DNA of 12,039 bases from the NCBI GenBank assembly GCA_009602725.1, contig WELB01000179.1, positions 183,701 to 195,739 on the forward strand. Direction: 5' to 3'. This document shows, one piece after another, positions 7,886-12,039 of this stretch. This stretch comes from Spirogloea muscicola. Taxonomy: Eukaryota > Streptophyta > Zygnematophyceae > Spirogloeales > Spirogloeaceae. Every line of letters begins with the position of its first letter. Position 1 is the first letter of the stretch. The notes beneath the pieces were generated by a model, which made no database searches, had not been told where the DNA came from, and was given only the letters and a program-made list of their open reading frames with translations. Position numbers and translations under genes: made by a program.

Positions 7886-8242
7886 ATAGTTGAGGCGGAG
7901 GAGCAGCTGAGGATTGACCACGTGGAGCTCTTGATAAGTGGCGGTGCTCGACTGAGTGCCAATTGGAGCACGGCGGAACTGGAAGCCCAAGTACGTGGAA
8001 TTCTCGCTCGAGAGCCATTAGCCACTCTGGTCAAGCCCGACTGTCGTGGAGCATTCTACATTGGGTTCGGACGCAAGGACAGAGCTGCAAGAGTTGAGAA
8101 TACGGCGTTCCTACGTCGTGGAGCACCACCTTTGACATGGCCTGGCGGCAGAGTGATAGGGCGCAACGAATTCTCTTTGGGAATGGGTTCGAACCTATCA
8201 CGTTGTATGTGGACAGAAATTAGAACAACATGCAGAGGTTAG
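7886..8242 (+). CDS. Unidentified exon, candidate C-terminus of the gene broken by the LINE
   Basis: After the acceptor at 7885 the frame is open for 118 codons to TAG at 8240-8242. The peptide starts IVEAEEQLRIDHVELLISGG. It then has a predicted helix NWSTAELEAQVRGILAREP and a strand-turn segment VKPDCRGAFYIGFGRKD. The first ~70 residues look like a compact alpha/beta fold, and the last 40 look less ordered and may be intronic or untranslated. It matches neither the coiled region nor the dual-specificity phosphatase of PHS1 as I know them. It could be a lineage-specific tail of the PHS1-like gene, or an exon of a separate gene on the same strand. Confidence 0.45.
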   Translation: MVEAEEQLRIDHVELLISGGARLSANWSTAELEAQVRGILAREPLATLVKPDCRGAFYIGFGRKDRAARVENTAFLRRGAPPLTWPGGRVIGRNEFSLGMGSNLSRCMWTEIRTTCRG

Positions 8243-8789
8243 AGAAAGAGCTGCACACTGAAACATGGGGTCTAGGCTTAGGCAGGAGACTGCATAGGAA
8301 GAAAGGAGGAGCTCCTGCAGTTGCAGTAGAGCATAGAGATAAGGGGTTTTGTGTATACATGGTATACAACCTGCATGGTCATAAACCATTTATACTCCCA
8401 GACCAATCATCTGAAGATCAAGACTAATCATTCTTTACATTTTACAAGCACAGATGTCTCAGTGACTTTAGTATGTGTACTATTCACAATCATAATTTTC
8501 TCGATTGCCACATGCTCGTTCCTGCTGTTCACAAGTGTGAACCATAGTTGCTCGATCGTTGTTCCTACTGCTACAGGTACAATCTTCCCGATTGCTGCAA
8601 TTCAAAGCAAACACTATAATCTGGGGAAGACAGCTGTCCGAGACATCCTAGCACTTGGGGTGCAGCGGCCTGTGAGAGCCCAGAAGCCCTGAGGGGCAGA
8701 CATATGTTACACGTAAATCTACTAGCTTGAAATCGCAAACCAATCAAGCATTTATTGCACGAGCAATATTGTTAGAAAAATGTCTACAA
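8243..8789. other. Spacer between convergent genes
   Basis: This AT-richer stretch lies between the last + strand exon and the stop of the - strand gene, so it should hold both 3' untranslated regions. Small ORFs are present on both strands but none looks conserved. I see no structured RNA. Confidence 0.55.
8751..8756 (-). terminator. Candidate polyadenylation signal AATAAA
   Basis: On the - strand GTGCAATAAATGC lies 34 nt past the stop codon of the PC-esterase gene. The position suits a 3'-end signal. A single hexamer in AT-rich sequence is weak evidence, and green algae vary in the signal they use. Confidence 0.35.
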
Positions 8790-8996
8790 TCAGGTCGATT
8801 GTTCACAGAGCATGTTCAGAAGAACTTGGTTGATCTCCCTATATCCCTCATCACAAGGATGTGTCTGGTCAGAATGGAAGAGAGTGTTGTCTTCTCGGGC
8901 TCTTACAATGGCATGCGCATCCAGTATCTCTACATACTTGGCTTTACCCTCGCTAGCACGCTTTCTGTTGGTCGTTGTTGCTGCTTCAGCCACAAA
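8790..8996 (-). CDS. PC-esterase gene, last exon (DxxH catalytic block)
   Basis: This exon of 69 codons including the stop enters in phase 0 after TTATTTGCAG. It begins FVAEAATTTNRKRASEGK. YVEILDAHAIVRAR follows, like the strand before the active-site aspartate in TBL/NXPE proteins. FHSDQTHPCDEGYREIN then supplies the Asp-x-x-His pair of SGNH-type esterases and acyltransferases, and LLNMLC ends the fold. The Asp and His would complete the catalytic triad with the GDS serine encoded about 1.3 kb upstream. The stop TGA at 8790-8792 ends the gene normally. Confidence 0.75.
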   Translation of the reverse strand, partial: FVAEAATTTNRKRASEGKAKYVEILDAHAIVRAREDNTLFHSDQTHPCDEGYREINQVLLNMLCEQST

Positions 8997-9046
8997 CTGC
9001 AAATAACTTGATTGACCATCTCCATCCGAGGGTTGGTCAGGAACAC
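8997..9046 (-). other. 50-nt intron of the PC-esterase gene
   Basis: On the - strand the donor is AAG/GTGTTC and the acceptor is GTTATTTGCAG. Removing it keeps phase 0 and avoids the frame break that read-through gives. The length equals that of the intron at 150-199. Confidence 0.5.
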
Positions 9047-9202
9047 CTTGGGGTCGTAGTCGGTGCGAATGCACTGCACGCCCTTCACACCGGCAAGCTT
9101 CCAGATCTCTGTGCAGTTTGTGGTATCTGCGACATACTTGTGGATGGCCATCTGCGCACATAGCATCATCTCACGACTGCTCAAGGCTACAGATATGGGG
9201 CA
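9047..9202 (-). CDS. PC-esterase gene, middle exon (52 codons)
   Basis: Joined in phase 0 to the upstream exon, it forms VIWQSQ/CPISVALSSRE, which resembles the strand-loop after the core of PC-esterases (a VVWxxxxP-type block). It continues MMLCAQMAIHKYVAD and EIWKLAGVKG and ends at YDPK. The open frame extends further upstream (to about 9340) but that part, with PFNLPSGLLSRPLDL, interrupts the family pattern and is better read as intron (9203-9347). Confidence 0.6.
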
Positions 9203-9347
9203 CTGATTCAGGAGGATGTAATATCCTTGAGGTGCAGCACTACTAAAATCATCCCTCAAGTCCAGTGGTCTGGACAGCAGTCCAGATGGAAGGTTGAATG
9301 GACTGAGTACCTTTATTTCGTCTTCAAGAGGTGCAGACATGCTTCAC

Positions 9348-9556
9348 CTGAGACTGCCAAATGACCTGGTCGAACGGCGACTCAAGCATGTCCTCAAGGA
9401 GAAGCCCCCAGGACCCTCCACCTTCACGGGACGGCACGGAGACGGCTTCTTGGAAAAGGTCCCAGCTGAGAGTCCCATCGTGCAGGCCCACGCTGAGGAC
9501 AACAATGTCCTCCACACCCTTCTGCTCGCCAGCCAGCTTAGAGTTGAGCTGGCATA
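9348..9556 (-). CDS. PC-esterase gene, exon with GLHD core block
   Basis: GVEDIVVLSVGLHDGTLSWD is the hydrophobic strand and Gly-x-His-Asp block typical of the central PC-esterase fold. It is followed by LLLEDMLESPFDQVIWQSQ and the donor CAG/GTGAAG (phase 0). The 5' boundary is set at the GAG/TATGCC acceptor because that restores phase with the microexon. An in-frame TGA just upstream rules out a longer exon. CCAG/CTC or CTAAG/CTG are other possible starts. Confidence 0.65.
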
Positions 9557-9611
9557 CTCAACTAAAAGCAAAGAATTCCTTACACTGATCTGCAAATCGC
9601 CAGACAGCTAC

Positions 9612-9631
9612 CTTCATCTTGGTCTAAGTAT
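9612..9631 (-). CDS. Candidate 20-nt microexon
   Basis: On the - strand a pyrimidine-rich acceptor CTCTACTTCACAAG precedes 20 nt that end at GAAG/GTAGCT. Including it converts phase 2 at the end of the upstream exon into phase 1 at the start of the next, and encodes about seven residues (YLDQDEV). Without it the two neighbouring exons do not join in frame by any good splice pair I can find. The flanking introns would be 79 and 55 nt. Confidence 0.35.
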
Positions 9632-9710
9632 CTTGTGAAGTAGAGAGCACACAGAACTAATAAATGTGAAGGGAAGGAAGGCGAGGTTTTGACCTCCTTC
9701 TTATCCCCAC

Positions 9711-9918
9711 CCGTGGCGCTTTAGGGCCTCCTTTATAAACTGCCGGCGCTCGCCACGTGGGATGGCATTGGTCAGCCACAGCGCGTTGCGGACGTGCATC
9801 CAGGTGTGGTCGTTGTACACGTATCGCTGCCCATGCTCGTCATATTCGGCCTTTGGCCCGAAGAACATTTCTGGCGTCATGCACAGGACGCGCTCCGAGC
9901 TACCGGCCTGCCATGCAG
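9711..9918 (-). CDS. PC-esterase gene, exon with conserved aromatic segment
   Basis: It encodes AGSSERVLCMTPEMFFGP, then YVYNDHTWMHVRNALWL and IPRGERRQFIKEALKRHG, and ends at GG/GTGGGG in phase 2. The sequence is strongly protein-like and lies between the GDS exon and the GLHD exon in the order expected for the family. The 5' end is uncertain. The acceptor CGGAG gives 9918 (35-nt intron from GTTAGT) and GGCAG gives 9907 (68-nt intron from GTGGAG). Both keep the frame. Confidence 0.6.
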
Positions 9919-9953
9919 CTCCGCCAGCCAATAGTGATTAAACTTCGACTAAC

Positions 9954-10276
9954 TTGCCCTGTGGCTCAGCTCCACACTTCGCATTAGCAGGTCAAAGGGC
10001 CTGGCCAGGTGTGACGCATACTGAGGATTCAGCAGGCCAATATGATCAATGCTCACCTGGTTTTCAAAGCACGGCTCCTCGAATCGCCGGTGGGCACAAT
10101 GGTAGTCGCACAACTTTTGTGGCTCGTGCTGCAGGAGGCTGCAGGCGAGGTAGTTGCATTGCTGCATCGCGACGCTGTCCCCCACGACCATCACACGCTT
10201 GCGCTGCAGGCAGGCCTGCCCTTGGCTCTGGCTATAGCGCCGGTACTTGCAATTGTACGGACGCCACTCGTCATAG
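9954..10276 (-). CDS. PC-esterase gene, exon with GDS nucleophile block
   Basis: After the acceptor GGGGTGCAG the peptide reads YDEWRPYNCKYRRYS, then CLQRKRVMVVGDSVAMQQCN and YLACSLL. The W-x-P-x-x-C followed by VGDS is the hallmark of the PC-esterase family (plant trichome-birefringence-like wall O-acetyltransferases, animal NXPE and CASD1). The serine of GDS is the predicted nucleophile. Several cysteines fit an extracellular or Golgi-lumenal domain. The exon ends at A/GTTAGT (9954, phase 1) or at AGT/GTGGAG (9976, phase 0). An ATG at about 10356 in the same frame lies in the upstream intron and is not a convincing start. Confidence 0.85.
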
Positions 10277-10388
10277 CTGCACCCCAGAAGGTGGAGCTGG
10301 AGCGAGCAGATCAGGCAGAGAGCCACTGACTTGCACCTTGGCACCTCGGCAATCATCGTACGTGTGATTCCGGTCTGTGCATACTCAC
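10277..10388 (-). other. Intron of the PC-esterase gene (112 nt)
   Basis: The donor TACAA/GTGAGT is near-consensus and the acceptor is CTTCTGGGGTGCAG. Splicing in phase 2 joins MPWY to YDEWRP through an Asn codon. Confidence 0.6.
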
Positions 10389-10469
10389 TTGTACCAGGGC
10401 ATGACCTGCCCTTGCATGTGTCGGAGCAGCGCTGGCCGGCCCACCGGCTCCAACGGCTCGCATCGGATC
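10389..10469 (-). CDS. PC-esterase gene, short cysteine-containing exon
   Basis: This 81-nt exon (phase 2 to phase 2) reads IRCEPLEPVGRPALLRHMQG and QVMPWY. It sits just ahead of the W-x-P-x-x-C block, where the family has a cysteine-bearing linker. The strong GTGAGT donor supports its 3' end. The acceptor CCGTGCAG/GATCCG is chosen because its phase fits the upstream donor. Confidence 0.5.
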
Positions 10470-10726
10470 CTGCACGGCAGCATCACCAGGCATTGGCCAA
10501 CGTGGCAGCTATCGTGAGCGCAGCTATCCAGCTCAACAGTGTGCTCACCAAGCCAATTATGTCTATCTTATTAAGTGACAATTGCTAGCGCAGCCATCCA
10601 GCTCTACAGTGTGCTTAGCAAGCCAACATTGTCTAGCTTATGGAGTGACAATAATCAAAGGCAAGTTCGGCTTTTCCTATATAGAGTTGATGAGGCTAGG
10701 AGCCAAGGAGGAGCCGAGGCTCCCAC
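10470..10726 (-). other. Intron of the PC-esterase gene with a tandem duplication (257 nt)
   Basis: The donor TT/GTGGGA and the acceptor CTGCCGTGCAG are in phase 2. The intron contains both copies of the 70-bp repeat, and no coding pattern is evident inside it. Confidence 0.45.
10517..10656. repeat. Imperfect 70-bp tandem duplication
   Basis: The copies at 10517-10586 and 10587-10656 both begin AGCGCAGCYATCCAGCTC and share CAGTGTGCT, AAGCCAA and GTCTA blocks in register. By hand count 56 of 70 positions match (80%), with differences spread along the unit. It is a diverged, not recent, duplication, and it lies within the proposed intron. Confidence 0.9.
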
Positions 10727-10920
10727 AAAGTGGGATCCTTGCACCCGCGCGGGCACTCGCCAGAGATGTGCTGGCCAGGCCAGAAGGGCTGCGTGCGGTC
10801 CGCGAGGCGCGGCAGCTTCACCCACGCGCCAACGGGTATGCCGCTTGTGCAGACCGGGAGGTGCGCCGGCGCCACCTCAGCAACGTGCTTCTTGCCGAGG
10901 CTGCCGGCGCTGACATCCAC
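10727..10920 (-). CDS. PC-esterase gene, exon linking filamin-like and esterase domains
   Basis: After the acceptor AATGTGGCAG the peptide starts VDVSAGSLGKKH, completing the filamin-like signature GSPFT/VDV with the upstream exon. LPVCTSGIPVGAWVKL follows, resembling the C-x-x-G-x-W-V segment that opens PC-esterase domains. PFWPGQHISGECPRGC adds further cysteines. The frame runs on to a stop at 10696. The end at ACTTT/GTGGGA is selected because its phase matches the next exon. This exon is what ties the N-terminal exons and the esterase exons into one gene. Confidence 0.55.
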
Positions 10921-11123
10921 CTGCCACATTGCAACACTCGCCCCTTTCGCCTGCTCAATTGCCAAGCTCGCTGTTGACAGCACTCCATAGCATCATATAG
11001 ATATGGGTCACCTCGTGCCTCTCCATGTGCAAGCAGGGCACTGGTCGTGCTTGATTGCCATTGCTGCTGTCGAGCAGGAGCAGGAGGAAGGTGGGCGGTC
11101 AAGAGGGTGCAAGGACGTCGTAC
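10921..11123 (-). other. Intron of the PC-esterase gene (203 nt)
   Basis: On the - strand the donor is ACG/GTACGA and the acceptor is GTTGCAATGTGGCAG. Both neighbouring exons are in phase 0 and the join creates PGSPFTVDV. Confidence 0.55.
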
Positions 11124-11288
11124 CGTGAACGGCGACCCCGGCGCATACTGCCCGACGAGTGGCGGCGAGACGAGGCCCGAGGGCCCGATGTCGGCGTGGC
11201 CGTCGGCCCACATGCGAGGATCGGTGATCGCGGGAAGGACGCCCTCGATCGCGTCCACGAGGTGCTCGTACTCCAGCCGCACGTCCAC
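11124..11288 (-). CDS. Filamin/Ig-like repeat, C-terminal exon
   Basis: This 55-codon exon is in phase 0 at both ends (acceptor CTTGTATGCAG, donor ACG/GTACGA). It opens VDVRLEYEHLVDAIEG and ends QYAPGSPFT. The terminal P-G-S-P-F-T followed by V-D-V in the next exon is the classic last strand of a filamin (ABP280) repeat. With the previous exon it makes one repeat carrying an insertion (PAITDPRMWADGHADIG). Filamin/Ig-like modules ahead of a PC-esterase parallel the NXPE layout. Confidence 0.65.
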
Positions 11289-11422
11289 CTGCATACAAGA
11301 AGGGCAGCAACACGTGACTTAAGAAGAGGCAGACTCTCTGGCGCAAGCCGAGTGCATGAGCTGATGGCGGCTGCACTGGCGGCCACTTGGGCGGGCAGCC
11401 TCCTGCGGCGAGTCGCAGGGAC

Positions 11423-11638
11423 CTTGTGGGGGCCGTCCTCGATGGGCCGGAAGGAGACAATGCAGGTGGCGTTGCCGTGGTGGCGGGAGAGGGCGTCGCC
11501 GGCGTAGCGCGCGGAGCCGGCGACCAGCGAGGAGAGGCCGCGCGCGAGGACGTGCCACACGGCGTCCGGCGCGTCGACCAGGTTCGGGTACTGCGCGCCG
11601 AAGACGAGATACGGCACTGGCGTCCTATCAGCAAGCGG
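11423..11638 (-). CDS. Filamin/Ig-like repeat, N-terminal exon
   Basis: The peptide contains PYLVFGAQYPNLVDAPDAVW and then YAGDALSRHHGNATCIVSF and RPIEDGPHK. The pattern GGD-x-L, GNxTxxVSF and PxxxGxxxVxVxL across the junction with the next exon is that of filamin-like and NXPE Ig-like domains. The donor AAG/GTCCCT is in phase 0. The 5' end is placed at CCCCTGAG/CCG because this keeps phase with the exon before it, but TGATAG/GACG (11624) is an alternative in another phase. High GC content matches neighbouring exons of this gene. Confidence 0.6.
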
Positions 11639-11726
11639 CTCAGGGGAAGCCGGCGGCCAGCTACAGTGTGCCACTAAGCAGACGGCGGCGACGTGGTCAT
11701 CGACGAACGAGAGCCTTCTATCGCAC

Positions 11727-11926
11727 CTCGATCAGGAAGCTGTAGAAGCCGTCAGTGTCGAGGCCGGCGGCGAAGGCCGCCTCGGCGTCGCCGAGCGCCT
11801 CGGCGGACGGCGGCGGCGGCGCGCACGCGAGGCCGGCGGCCTGGAGGATCCGGTCGACCAGCTCGGCGCGGGGAGCTTGCGCGAGCGAGCCGGCGAGCGC
11901 CGCGGCGGCCAGCGGCGACGGCAATG
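11727..11926 (-). CDS. First visible exon, leader-like N-terminus
   Basis: The reading frame enters from the poly-T edge and gives SLPSPLAAAALAGSLAQA, which looks like the hydrophobic core and Ala-x-Ala end of a signal peptide. ELVDRILQAAG, a Pro/Ala-rich turn and DTDGFYSFLIE follow. The donor GAG/GTGCGA is in phase 0. No ATG precedes it before the homopolymer. The first codon in this frame after the run is TCA, then TTG, so the true start is missing or corrupted. A secretory leader would fit a Golgi or cell-surface esterase, but that is inference. Confidence 0.45.

Positions 11927-12039
<113 letters not shown>

Noticed and set aside
8100-8200. tRNA-like B-box GGTTCGAACC at 8186-8195 with an A-box-like TGGC upstream
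   Set aside because: The T-stem does not pair over five bases, and no acceptor stem or anticodon arm can be drawn.
9203-9340. Coding extension PFNLPSGLLSRPLDL upstream of the middle esterase exon
   Set aside because: It would need a 37-nt intron or a frameshift and it separates VIWQSQ from CPIS. Reading it as part of a 145-nt intron restores the family pattern in phase.
10565-10696. Coding sequence through the 70-bp duplication on the - strand
   Set aside because: One frame is open for part of it, but it has no Met start, is duplicated with scattered changes, and lies between two in-phase splice sites.

Overview
The window looks like nuclear DNA from a green-lineage eukaryote, probably a streptophyte or other green alga. 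Its genes are split by GT-AG introns, many of them only 50-260 nt long. The coding exons are GC-rich and the flanks are nearer 50% GC. One gene reads as a relative of PHS1, the plant tubulin kinase/phosphatase. Species cannot be fixed from the sequence, and no prokaryotic or organellar signature is visible.

Layout. Bases 1-259 hold a very GC-rich exon-like edge with one clean 50-nt intron. Bases 260-2922 contain no gene I can recognise. On the + strand, 2923-4373 holds three exons of a PHS1-type actin-fragmin-kinase-like domain. Its ATP-site lysine and catalytic-loop and metal-binding motifs are intact. A sense-oriented non-LTR retrotransposon (about 4450-7590) follows immediately. It has a zinc finger and a complete reverse transcriptase, but its reading frame stops where a C-terminal restriction-like endonuclease would normally begin. 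Downstream of it are a splice donor, a (TGCTTC)n microsatellite inside an intron, and an exon of unknown function (7886-8242) that may or may not belong to the PHS1-like gene. No dual-specificity phosphatase domain was seen in the window.

On the - strand, converging on that gene, a multi-exon gene runs from the right edge (about 11926) down to a stop at 8790. Joining exons by splice sites and phase gives a leader-like N-terminus, one filamin/Ig-like repeat, and then a PC-esterase (SGNH-type) domain of the TBL/NXPE family. That domain has its GDS, GLHD and DxxH blocks in order. The model needs a 20-nt microexon and several introns of 50-80 nt. A 70-bp tandem duplication lies in one of its introns. 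An AATAAA lies just past its stop.

The right edge is a run of 113 A that abuts open coding sequence, and there is an N beside a C15 run at 4471. Both suggest local assembly limits. The most interesting points are the retrotransposon sitting within or against a tubulin-kinase gene, the filamin plus PC-esterase architecture, and the orphan exon at 7886-8242.
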